This document shows positions 33,867 through 41,677 of a stretch of DNA of 64,000 nucleotides, piece by piece. Source of the stretch: JACVRW01 sp963820315 (GTDB lineage: Bacteria; Actinomycetota; Thermoleophilia; Solirubrobacterales; Thermoleophilaceae). The position numbers were made by a program, and so were the translations under genes. Under the pieces are notes generated by a model. The model was not told the origin of the DNA and did not search any database. It saw nothing but the letters and a program-made list of their open reading frames with translations. Where the stretch lies: assembly GCA_963820315.1 (NCBI GenBank), contig CAWFZK010000029.1, positions 40,759 through 104,758 on the forward strand, in the 5' to 3' direction. Position 1 is the first letter of the stretch. The number at the start of each line of letters is the position of its first letter.

Positions 33867-34984
33867 AGGCCGATCAGCCTCCCGAGGATCTCCTTCATCA
33901 CCTCGTCGGTGCCGCCGCCGATCGGGCCGAGCCGGGTGTCGCGCAGGGCGCGACCGATCTCGAGGTCGCCGTCCGAGATCCGGAAGGCGGTCTCCGCGAC
34001 CTCGAGCGCTGAGCGCTGCGAGAGCAGCTTGGCCTCGGTCACCTCGCGGATGGCGTCGTGACCACCGGCGAACAGGTAGAGCGCGTGGTTCGTGAGGCAG
34101 CGCGATGCCTCGAGCCTGACCGCCAGCTCCGCAACGGTGTGGCGGAACAGCGAGCGTCCCGCCGCCGCCTCGACAGCGCGCTCGAGGACGACCTCCATCG
34201 AGCCGACCGCGCCGAGCGCCATCACGAGCCGCTCCCACTGGAAGTTCGCCATCACCAGCTGGAAGCCGTGGTTCTCCTCGCCGAGCAGGTTCTCGTCCGG
34301 CACGAAGACGTCCTCGAAGGCGAGCTCGGCGGTGTCAGAGGCGTGCCAGCCGAGCTTCTCGAGCTTCTTCGACACCGAGAAGCCGTCCATCCCGCGCTCG
34401 ATCACGAGGAAGGAGATCCCGTGGTGGCCGCCCTCCTCGGTCGTCTTCACCGCCGTCACGACGAAGTCGGCGCGCACGCCGTTCGTGATGAACGTCTTCG
34501 AGCCGTTGACGACGTAGCCGCCGTCGACAGGCTGCGCGCGGGTCCGGATGCCGGCGACGTCGGAGCCGGCGCCCGGCTCGGTGATGCCCAGCGCGCCGAT
34601 CCGCTCACCGCGGATGGCGGGGGCGAGGAAGCGCTGCTTCTGCTCCTCCGTCCCGAACTTCCAGACCGGCGGCGTGGCGATGCTGACGTGCGCGCCGATG
34701 CCGGCCGCGAGCCCTCCTGACCCGCAGCGCGACAGCTCCTGCGCGAGCACGGCGTCCTCGACGTAGCCGAGCCCGCGCCCGCCGTACTCGACCGGATACT
34801 TGATCCCGAGCAGCCCGCGCTCGCCCATGCGCGCGAAGACATCGTCCGGGAACCAGCGCGCCGCCTCCCACTCGGCGGCGTGCGGCCGCAGCTCCTCGGC
34901 GACGAAGCTTCGGATCTCCTCGCGCAGGTCGTCGTGGTCTGGGCTGAAGGGCGGGACGGGGCGCGGCGGCGCGGCCCCGCTCAC
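33863..34984 (-). CDS. Acyl-CoA dehydrogenase
   Basis: A 373-residue FAD-dependent acyl-CoA dehydrogenase. The family signatures are GITEPGAGSDVAGI (near 133), GSKTFITNGVRADF (near 162), the ASDTAELAFEDVFVPDENLLG strand and the closing RLGPIGGGTDEVMKEILGR. The usual catalytic Glu region (GGxGYxxEYxVE) is altered: it reads ISDGDLEIGRALRDTRL, so the base may be displaced or the substrate unusual. GTG at 34984 overlaps the HerA-like stop in GTGA, which ties it to that upstream ATPase gene. The electron acceptor would be ETF. Confidence 0.88.
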   Translation of the reverse strand: MSGAAPPRPVPPFSPDHDDLREEIRSFVAEELRPHAAEWEAARWFPDDVFARMGERGLLGIKYPVEYGGRGLGYVEDAVLAQELSRCGSGGLAAGIGAHVSIATPPVWKFGTEEQKQRFLAPAIRGERIGALGITEPGAGSDVAGIRTRAQPVDGGYVVNGSKTFITNGVRADFVVTAVKTTEEGGHHGISFLVIERGMDGFSVSKKLEKLGWHASDTAELAFEDVFVPDENLLGEENHGFQLVMANFQWERLVMALGAVGSMEVVLERAVEAAAGRSLFRHTVAELAVRLEASRCLTNHALYLFAGGHDAIREVTEAKLLSQRSALEVAETAFRISDGDLEIGRALRDTRLGPIGGGTDEVMKEILGRLIGL

Positions 34985-36525
34985 AGCCGCTTCTTCAGCA
35001 TTCCGAACACCCCGCGCATGACCTTCTTCTGCAGGGCCTTGCCCTCGCGCGAGGTCAGGAAGTCGCCGATGGCGTCGGCGCCGCCCGTCTTCGGCGGGGG
35101 CGCCTTCGGCTCGGCCTTGCGCCGGCGGGACGCCTTCGGCGCCTTCGGCTCGGCGGCCTCGGCCTCGTCCTGCTCCTCCATGCGCGTGGCCAGCTTCTCG
35201 CGCGCGCTCTCGGCCTCGGCACGGGTCCCGTACTTCGCGTAGAGCGGCGACGCCTTCGCGGCTCCCTCGACGTCGTCGGCGGGGCCCATGCGCGACGCCG
35301 GCGCTCGCAGGCGCGTATGGACGACCGGCGTCGGCACGCCGTCCTCGGACAGGATCGTCACCGCCGCCTCGCCGATCCCCATCTGCGTCAGCAGCTCCCC
35401 GATCTCGTAGAAGTCGGAGCTCGGGTATGTGGAGGCGGCCGCCTTGAGCGCCTTGGCGTCGTCGGGCGTGAACGCCCGCAGCGCGTGCTGAACGCGGTTG
35501 CCGAGCTGGCCGAGCACCTCGCCCGGCACGTCGTCGGGGACCTGCGTGACGAAGAAGACGCCGACGCCCTTCGAGCGGATCAGGCGCACCGTCTGCGTGA
35601 CGGACTCGAGGAAGGCCTTGGTGGCGCCGTTGAAGAGCAGGTGCGCCTCGTCGAAGAAGAAGACGAGCTTCGGCTTGTCGAGGTCACCGGCCTCGGGCAG
35701 CTGCTCGAAGAGCTCGGCGACAAGCCACATGAGCGCCGTCGAGAAGAGCCGCGGCTTGTCCTGGACCGCGGGCAGCTCGAGGCAGGAGATGACGCCGCGG
35801 CCGTCCGGGGCGGTGCGGATCAGGTCGGTGATGTCGAGCTGCGGCTCGCCGAAGAACTCGTTGCCGCCGCCCGTCTCGAGCCCGACGAGGCTGCGCAGCA
35901 GCACGCCGACCGTCGACGAGGCGAGCCCGCCGATGCCCTCGAGCTCCCCCTTGCCGGCGTCCGACTCGAGGAAGGTGAGCAGCGCGCGCAGGTCCGAGAG
36001 GTCGAGTAGAGGCAGCCCCTTCTGGTCCGCGTAGTGGAAGACGAGCGCGAGGCTCTGCTCCTGGGTCTCGTTCGCGTCGAGGATCTTGGCCAAGAGCTGC
36101 GGCCCGAAGTCGGAGACGGTGGCGCGCACGGGCACGCCCGGCCCGATGCCGCCGAGCGACAGGTACTCGACCGGGTAGCCGCGCGGCTCGAACGCGAGCC
36201 CGAGCTCGCCCATGCGCTTCTCGGCCGGTCCGCCGGGCTCACCGGGAACGCCGATCCCCGAGACGTCGCCCTTCACGTCGGCTGCGAAGACGGCGACGCC
36301 GGCGTCGGAGAGCTGCTCGGCAAGCGTCTGGAGCGTGATCGTCTTGCCGGTTCCGGTCGCGCCCGCGACGAGACCGTGCCGGTTCATCATCCGCAGCGGC
36401 ACGCGCACCACCGCGTCGGTGACCAGCTCGCCGTCGTGGACGCCGCGGCCCAGGTCGATCGCTGCGCCCTCGGTCGCGTACGCCTCGCTGATCGTTGCCG
36501 CGAAATCGGCCATGAGCCGCGGCAT
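34981..36525 (-). CDS. HerA-like ATPase, DUF853 family
   Basis: A 514-residue HerA/FtsK-type ATPase. Walker A is GLVAGATGTGKTITLQ near residue 54, Walker B is KLVFFFDEAHLLF near 282, and QTVRLIRSKGVGVFFVTQ carries the sensor. RVQHALRAFTPDDAKAL is characteristic of DUF853. A low-complexity basic, proline-rich tail (residues 445-485) separates the core from a short C-terminal helix ending FGMLKKRL. The cellular role of DUF853 proteins is not established; DNA handling is inferred. Starts at 36525 and 36513 are both possible; the first is preferred because GGCGG precedes it. Confidence 0.85.
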   Translation of the reverse strand: MPRLMADFAATISEAYATEGAAIDLGRGVHDGELVTDAVVRVPLRMMNRHGLVAGATGTGKTITLQTLAEQLSDAGVAVFAADVKGDVSGIGVPGEPGGPAEKRMGELGLAFEPRGYPVEYLSLGGIGPGVPVRATVSDFGPQLLAKILDANETQEQSLALVFHYADQKGLPLLDLSDLRALLTFLESDAGKGELEGIGGLASSTVGVLLRSLVGLETGGGNEFFGEPQLDITDLIRTAPDGRGVISCLELPAVQDKPRLFSTALMWLVAELFEQLPEAGDLDKPKLVFFFDEAHLLFNGATKAFLESVTQTVRLIRSKGVGVFFVTQVPDDVPGEVLGQLGNRVQHALRAFTPDDAKALKAAASTYPSSDFYEIGELLTQMGIGEAAVTILSEDGVPTPVVHTRLRAPASRMGPADDVEGAAKASPLYAKYGTRAEAESAREKLATRMEEQDEAEAAEPKAPKASRRRKAEPKAPPPKTGGADAIGDFLTSREGKALQKKVMRGVFGMLKKRL

Positions 36526-36539
36526 CGTACCGCCGGGTC

Positions 36540-37607
36540 TCAGCGCTCGAAGACGTCCAGCGGCAGCGCCGCCGACACGAGCGCGTTCGGCGCGTCGACG
36601 AGCTCGGAGACCCTCAGCTCCGCCGCCACGCTCATCAGCACGTACGCCTCCTCGGGGCCGAGGCCGCGCGTGGCGGTGAGCCAGCCGTGCAGCTCGAGCA
36701 GCGCGCGCCGCGTCGCCAGGTTGAGGTCGAGGTCGCCCTGGCGGCCGTCGTCGTCCAGCGGGATGCCGGTGGTGGCGAACATCGCGCGCTCGGGCCGGGG
36801 CGGCGCCTCGTAGGCGGGAAAGGTCGGGCGCCAGCCGTCCGGGCTCCCGAGCGAGACCCGGAAGGTTGCGCTGCCGCCGGTCTCGATCGCCGAAATGCAC
36901 ACCTCGCCGTCGCCCTGCGCGAAGTGGAGGTCGCCGACCGACAAGAGCGCGCCGGGCACGTGCACCGGCAGCCACAGGCGCGCGCCCGGGCCCAGATCGC
37001 GGATGTCGATGTTGCCGCCGTTCTCGCGTGGCGGATAGGTGCGCAGGCCGTCCGCCCCCTCCGGTGGCCAGGCGTACTCGGCGCTCGGCCGGTGAACGCG
37101 CCCGCCGCGCTCGCCGAGCTCGTGCTCGCGCGCCAGCGCGCGCTCGAAGAGCTCACGCGATGGCGCGACTCCGATGACGCCCGCGTGCGTGCAGGCCGGC
37201 ACCGCCACCCCCGGCAGCTGCTCCGAGCGGGCCATGCCGCCCTCCAGCTCCCACTTCACGACGAACGGCTCGCTGAAGACGTCCGCGAGGAAGCCGGCGC
37301 CCGGGAAGATCGCCGTCCAGCCGAAGTCGTCGGTCTCGTAGCCGAGCACCTCGAGCTCGAGCACGTCGCCCGGCTGCGCGCCGGCCACTTCGACGGGGCC
37401 GGTGAGCGGGTGCGCGAGCGCCGGCAGCGTCGAGCATGTCCTCATGCGTCGACTCGCGCGTGATCTGACGGTCGCGCGAGTCACGGATCTCGAACGTGAC
37501 CGTGTCGCCGGGCTCGATCTCGGCGACCGGGGCGATGTCGGGATGCCAGCGGTTGTGCCCGCCGGGGGCGCCCGCGGTCGAAGCGGGCGCGAGCGGTCGA
37601 TCTGCAC
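36540..37607 (-). CDS. Acetamidase/formamidase family protein with a frame-scrambled N-terminus
   Basis: A 355-codon open frame. From about residue 58 it is a clear acetamidase/formamidase: LAHPLTGPVEVAGAQPGDVLELEVL, WTAIFPGAGFL, ENGGNIDIRDLGPGARLWLPVHVPGALLSVGD and ARRALLELHGWL-like ending. Residues 18-57, however, are nonsense, while the missing conserved segment (GHNRWHPDIAPVAEIEPGD) reads perfectly in the neighbouring frame between about 37560 and 37432. Thus one base seems lost near the G5 run at 37564-37568 and one gained near 37431, keeping the frame open. The GTG start at 37607 has no good ribosome site. The enzyme would release ammonia from short amides. Confidence 0.75.
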   Translation of the reverse strand: MQIDRSRPLRPRAPPAGTTAGIPTSPRSPRSSPATRSRSRSVTRATVRSRASRRMRTCSTLPALAHPLTGPVEVAGAQPGDVLELEVLGYETDDFGWTAIFPGAGFLADVFSEPFVVKWELEGGMARSEQLPGVAVPACTHAGVIGVAPSRELFERALAREHELGERGGRVHRPSAEYAWPPEGADGLRTYPPRENGGNIDIRDLGPGARLWLPVHVPGALLSVGDLHFAQGDGEVCISAIETGGSATFRVSLGSPDGWRPTFPAYEAPPRPERAMFATTGIPLDDDGRQGDLDLNLATRRALLELHGWLTATRGLGPEEAYVLMSVAAELRVSELVDAPNALVSAALPLDVFER

Positions 37608-38889
37608 CTGACGGGCATCGGTGCAAGCTATCGCCAGCGCTCAGCAGGTGGAGTTGCTGGCCGCCAGGTTCCAGCAGCTCTCGAGCGGCGGCGCGCCGCC
37701 CGGCTGCGGGATCGACTGCTTCAGCTTCGCGTAGCTGAGGTCGAGTGCCTCGAGGCCGCTCGCTCCCGTTGAGAGCTGATCGACGTCGAAGAGCGCGTTG
37801 CTTAGCGTGTAGATGTGAGTAGACGCATCGTCGTGCCGGACTGCTAGCAGCTTGTCGACCACGGGCAAGTGCGGCCCGTTCAGCCGCTGTGCATGTCGGT
37901 GCGAAGCGCTCCGGCTGCCTTCCGCGTGAACCGAGTGCGAGCGGCATCGGGCTACCGCCGCCGCCGCCCACGCCGCCGCTCGTGGGTGTCGTGCCGCCTG
38001 GCTGTTCGCCAGGGATCGACATCTCGACCCCAGTGGAGCTTCGATCGAAGCCTCAAGACGGTCGCCGATCTGCGCGCTGGTCGCGCTCGGCGTCGCGCGC
38101 CGCTCAGAGCAGCTGCGGCGAGTTCGTCGATGCACGCTGGCGCAGGTCGACGGCGAGCACGACAAGGTACCGTGGCGTCGCCGGCGCTAGCCGACGGCGG
38201 CGACCTGGGAAGCCCGGTGCCTGTGTCGTCGCTAGCGGAGCGAATGGCCTCAACGGATGCGGCTGATGCCAACGGTGCCAACGAGCTCGAGGCCGGGACA
38301 CGACGGCCGCGACGTGATGCCCGCTCGTCGACCGCACCTCAGCGAGCTCGTGGACAGCGACGAGTCCCGACGGCTTCGCGACGGTCGAGGTCGCTGTAGA
38401 CCGACTTGCCGCTGGCGCGCCTCGGTGCGCCGACCGCGAGCTGGCGGCTCGTGGCTCGCGATCGAAGATGCTGCCGAGGACCGGCAACGGTCGCCGGCTG
38501 ATCGGGGACCGTGATCGTTCACGGCCAACCGACCGACGCGGCGCAGGCCTACGTGAAGGCGGGAGACCGCAACGCTACGGCCGGACCCTGTTCGCCCCCT
38601 GAGCTCCGGCCGGACCCTGCGGCGCATGGCGCGGCCGGATGGTCACCTACGCGTCACCGGCGAGGGCTCGCGCGTGCGCTGGACCGACCATGCGGTCGCA
38701 ACTCGAGCAGCTGAGCTCGTGCATCATGACGCTCGTCGCTGGCGTGAGCGACACGTCACGTCAAGACGTTCTTGCCGGTGACCGTGGCATGCGCCGCGTG
38801 ACGGCCGACCAGCCAAGGTGAGACCTAATCCGGCACAGGCTCGACATCACGATTGACGTAGGTCAGACGGCTCCCAGCTAGATTCGACA

Positions 38890-38911
38890 GGGCGGCGGTA
38901 GCACGCCGCCC
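38890..38911. repeat. Perfect hairpin upstream of the terminator-like stem
   Basis: GGGCGGCG and CGCCGCCC pair over 8 bases around a six-base loop GTAGCA. It is GC-rich and has no T-tract on either side. It lies 21 bases before the second hairpin at 38932, so the two may work together to stop transcripts reaching the acyl-CoA dehydrogenase end from either side. Confidence 0.45.
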
Positions 38912-38931
38912 GACGCTAACCGCGAACGCAG

Positions 38932-38960
38932 GCGCACCCCATACGGGGTGGGCTTTGTTT
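38932..38960 (+). terminator. Rho-independent-like terminator
   Basis: CACCCC (38935-38940), loop ATAC, GGGGTG (38945-38950), extended by GC pairs across one G-G mismatch and followed on the plus strand by GGCTTTGTTT. The stem and T-rich run read left to right. It would stop plus-strand transcripts from the gene-poor stretch, although no clear gene there needs it. It also stands 12 bases beyond the end of the minus-strand acyl-CoA dehydrogenase. Confidence 0.5.
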
Positions 38961-38971
38961 CGGGCGCCCCG

Positions 38972-40159
38972 CTACAGCCCGTACGACCGCCCGATCACGT
39001 CGAGCATCACCTCGTCCGTCCCGGCGCCGATCCGGTTCAGGCGCATGTCGCGCCAGGCGCGCTCGATGCCGTACTCCTTCATGTAGCCGGCGCCGCCGTG
39101 GATCTGAAGGCACTCGTCGACAACCTCGCAGGCCATGCGCGCGGTGTAGAGCTTGGCCATCGAGATCTCGCGCACGGGGTACTCGCCGTTCGCGAAGCGC
39201 CAGGCGGTCGTGTAGGTCATCGCGCGGCCGGCCTCGATCTTGGTCGCCATGTCGGCGAACTTGTGCCGAATCGCCTGGAACTTCCCGATCGGGCGGCCGA
39301 AGGCGGTGCGCTCCGTCGCGTACTCGAGCGTGCGGTCGAAGCAGCGCTGGGCGCCCGCCACGCAGCCGGCGGCGCCGATCAGGCGCTCGCCCTGGAGCTC
39401 CCACATGATGTGGTAGAAGCCCTTGCCCTCCTGGCCGAGCAGCGCATCCGCGGGGACGCGCACGTCCTGGAAGGCGAGCAGCGCGGTGTCGCTCGCGTGC
39501 ATGCCGAGCTTCTCGAGCTTCTTCTCGCGGATCACGCCGGGCGTGTCCATCGGGACGAGGAAGAGCGAGAAGCCGTCGTAGCCCGCGTCCGGGTCGGTCT
39601 TCGTGACGAGCACGATGAAGTCGGCGCGGTGGCCGTTCGTGATGTACGTCTTCGAGCCGTTGATGACCCACTCGTCGCCGTCGCGCAGCGCACGCGTCTT
39701 GATGCCGGACACGTCGCTGCCCGCGTCGGGCTCGGTGATCCCGAGGCAGGCGATCTTCTCGCCGCGGATGGCGGGCACGAGCCACTCCTGCTTCTGCTCC
39801 TCGGAGCCGAACAGGAAGACGGGCGGCGTCGCCATGTCCGTGTGGACCGCCACGCCCATCGCGAGCCCGCCCGAGCCCGCGCGCGACATCTCCTCGGCGA
39901 GCACGAGGTTGCAGAAGTAGTCGCCGCCCTGGCCGCCGTACTCCTCGGGATACGAGAGGCCGAGGAAGCCGAGCTCGCCCATGCGGCGGAAGACGGAGTC
40001 GGGGAAGGTCGTCTCCTCCCACTCCTCCGCGTGCGGAGCGAGCTCCTTCTTGACGAACGAGCGGATCGACTCGCGCAGCTGGTCGTGCTCGTCGGTGAAG
40101 ATGAAGTGCCCGCGGCGGGCGCCGTGGTCGGGCTTCAGGAGCGCATCTGCGGTGGCCAT
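38972..40159 (-). CDS. Acyl-CoA dehydrogenase
   Basis: A 395-residue acyl-CoA dehydrogenase with complete signatures: CLGITEPDAGSDVSGI (near 136), GSKTYITNGHRADF, MHASDTALLAFQDVRVP, ERTAFGRPIGKFQAIRHKFADM and QIHGGAGYMKEYGIERAWRD. In the last segment the Glu after KEYGI is the likely catalytic base of the isovaleryl/long-chain type. Final IGAGTDEVMLDVIGRS closes the FAD site. ATG at 40159 is 28 bases from a 25-nt dyad shared with the carboxylase gene at 46.9 kb. It is divergent from the flavoprotein disulfide reductase. Confidence 0.92.
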   Translation of the reverse strand: MATADALLKPDHGARRGHFIFTDEHDQLRESIRSFVKKELAPHAEEWEETTFPDSVFRRMGELGFLGLSYPEEYGGQGGDYFCNLVLAEEMSRAGSGGLAMGVAVHTDMATPPVFLFGSEEQKQEWLVPAIRGEKIACLGITEPDAGSDVSGIKTRALRDGDEWVINGSKTYITNGHRADFIVLVTKTDPDAGYDGFSLFLVPMDTPGVIREKKLEKLGMHASDTALLAFQDVRVPADALLGQEGKGFYHIMWELQGERLIGAAGCVAGAQRCFDRTLEYATERTAFGRPIGKFQAIRHKFADMATKIEAGRAMTYTTAWRFANGEYPVREISMAKLYTARMACEVVDECLQIHGGAGYMKEYGIERAWRDMRLNRIGAGTDEVMLDVIGRSYGL

Positions 40160-40187
40160 GCAAGCACGCTAACGGCCGTCCGCCGAA

Positions 40188-40212
40188 AAGTAAACAGTGA
40201 CACTTCCTACTT
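40188..40212. promoter_or_regulatory. Operator copy 1 (shared 25-nt dyad)
   Basis: The right arm ACTTCCTACTT (40202-40212) is identical to that of the site at 46910-46934. The left arm AAGTAAACAGT (40188-40198) matches the ideal AAGTAGGAAGT at 8 of 11 positions, and the spacer is three bases in both. It sits between the divergent acyl-CoA dehydrogenase (start 40159) and flavoprotein (start 40268), where it could control both promoters. Confidence 0.6.
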
Positions 40213-40267
40213 TCTGCCGGTTCGGCGCTCGCGTAACGGATCGCGGTGCTGGCGATACCGTGCCTCC

Positions 40268-41677
40268 ATGAGCGAGCGCGAATTCGACGTGATCATCCTC
40301 GGCGCCGGGCCCGCCGGCGAGGTGGCGGCCGGCCGGCTGGGGGAAGCGGGTCTCGACGTGGCGATCGTCGAGCCGCATCTGATCGGCGGCGAGTGCTCGT
40401 TCTACGCCTGCATGCCGTCCAAGGCGCTCCTGCGCCCGGGTGAGCTGCTCGCCGAGGCGCGCCGTATCCCGGGCGTGCGCGAAGCCGTGACCGGCGACCT
40501 CGATGCGCGCGCGGTGCTCGAGCGCCGCGACGAGATCATCCACGACCTCGACGACTCGCACATGGAGCCGTGGCTCAGCGATCGCGGCGTGGCGATCGTC
40601 CGCGGCCCCGGCCGTCTCGACGGCGAGCGGCGCGTGCGCGTCGGCGACGAGTCGCTCGTCGCGAGCCGCGCCGTGATCGTCGCCACCGGCTCGGCGCCGC
40701 TGATTCCGCCGATTCCCGGCCTCGACGACGTGAAGCCCTGGACCAACCGCGAGGCCACGACCGCCAAGGAGGTGCCGGAGCGGCTCGTGATCCTCGGCGG
40801 CGGCGTAGTCGGGGTCGAGATGGCGCAGGCGTACGCGAGCTTCGGCAGCCAGGTGAGCCTCGTCGAGGGCGGCGACCGGCTGATCGGGCGTGAGGAGCCC
40901 TTCGCGAGCGAGGACGTCCGCGAGTCACTGCAGGAGAAGGGCGTCGAGGTGAACCTGAACGTGCGGGCGTCGGCCGTCAGGGTCGAGGACGGCGACGTCG
41001 TGGTGGAGCTCGAAAGCGGCGCCGGCCCGCTGCGCGGCGACCAGCTGCTCGTGGCGACCGGCCGGCGGCTCAACACGGGCGACATCGGGCTCGAGACCGT
41101 CGGGCTCGAGCCGGGCAAGCCCGTCGAGGTCGACGACAACATGCGCGCCAGCGACTGGCTCTACGCGATCGGCGACGTCAACGGGCGCGCGCTGCTCACG
41201 CACATGGGCAAGTACCAGGCGCGCGTCGCCGCGGACGTGATCCTCGGCGAGGAGAACTACTGCCTGCTCTCGGACGGGCAGCAGTCGCCGCGCGTGATCT
41301 TCACCGACCCGCAGGTCGCGGCGGTCGGCTACACGGTCGCCGCCGCCCAGGAGGCGGGCCTGAACGTGCGCGTGGCCGACGTGCCCACCCAGTCGGCGGC
41401 GGGCGCGTCGTTCTATGGGCGTGACGACGCACGCGGCACGACCCGCTTCGTCATCGACGAGGACCGGCGCGTGATCGTCGGCGCGACCTTCACCGGCCCG
41501 GAGGTCGCCGAGTTCCTACAGGCCGCGACGGTCGCCGTGATCGGCGAGGTGCCGCTCGAGCGCCTGTTCCACGCGATCCCCGCCTTCCCGACGCGCAGCG
41601 AGGTGTGGCTCTACCTGCTCGAGGAGCTCGGCGTGTCCGGGCCCTGCTACCCGCTCCTCGCTCAGCAGCCCGCGTAG
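40268..41677 (+). CDS. Pyridine nucleotide-disulfide oxidoreductase (dihydrolipoyl dehydrogenase-like)
   Basis: A 469-residue class I flavoprotein disulfide reductase. ILGAGPAGEVAAGRL (9-23) binds FAD and GGECSFYACMPSKAL (about 43-57) holds the redox-active CxxxxC. VILGGGVVGVEMAQAYASFG (about 177-196) binds NAD(P)H, and WLYAIGDVNG is the second FAD contact. In the C-terminal interface the common HxHPTxSE is replaced by FHAIPAFPTRSEVW, as in a large actinobacterial group, so the base histidine must be the one before AIP. It may be a dihydrolipoyl dehydrogenase or an NADH-dependent disulfide/quinone reductase. ATG at 40268 is 55 bases from the shared operator. Confidence 0.87.
   Translation: MSEREFDVIILGAGPAGEVAAGRLGEAGLDVAIVEPHLIGGECSFYACMPSKALLRPGELLAEARRIPGVREAVTGDLDARAVLERRDEIIHDLDDSHMEPWLSDRGVAIVRGPGRLDGERRVRVGDESLVASRAVIVATGSAPLIPPIPGLDDVKPWTNREATTAKEVPERLVILGGGVVGVEMAQAYASFGSQVSLVEGGDRLIGREEPFASEDVRESLQEKGVEVNLNVRASAVRVEDGDVVVELESGAGPLRGDQLLVATGRRLNTGDIGLETVGLEPGKPVEVDDNMRASDWLYAIGDVNGRALLTHMGKYQARVAADVILGEENYCLLSDGQQSPRVIFTDPQVAAVGYTVAAAQEAGLNVRVADVPTQSAAGASFYGRDDARGTTRFVIDEDRRVIVGATFTGPEVAEFLQAATVAVIGEVPLERLFHAIPAFPTRSEVWLYLLEELGVSGPCYPLLAQQPA

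Larger units (their letters stand above)
37608..38971. other. 1.3 kb stretch without a convincing gene
   Basis: No open frame here resembles a known protein, codon use is irregular in all six frames, and stop codons are frequent. One exception is the minus strand at 37641-37835, which reads smoothly as LSNALFDVDQLSTGASG then LEALDLSYAKLKQSIPQPGG and a TGA. It could be the 3' remnant of a lost gene. The area holds local lower-GC patches (for example 37800-37830) and two hairpins near its right end. It may be a decayed gene or the scar of an excised element; no transposase, direct repeat or tRNA end is seen. Confidence 0.5.

Noticed and set aside
38948..40267. A plus-strand extension upstream of the flavoprotein disulfide reductase
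   Set aside because: It is antisense to the acyl-CoA dehydrogenase. The flavoprotein homology starts sharply at ATG 40268.
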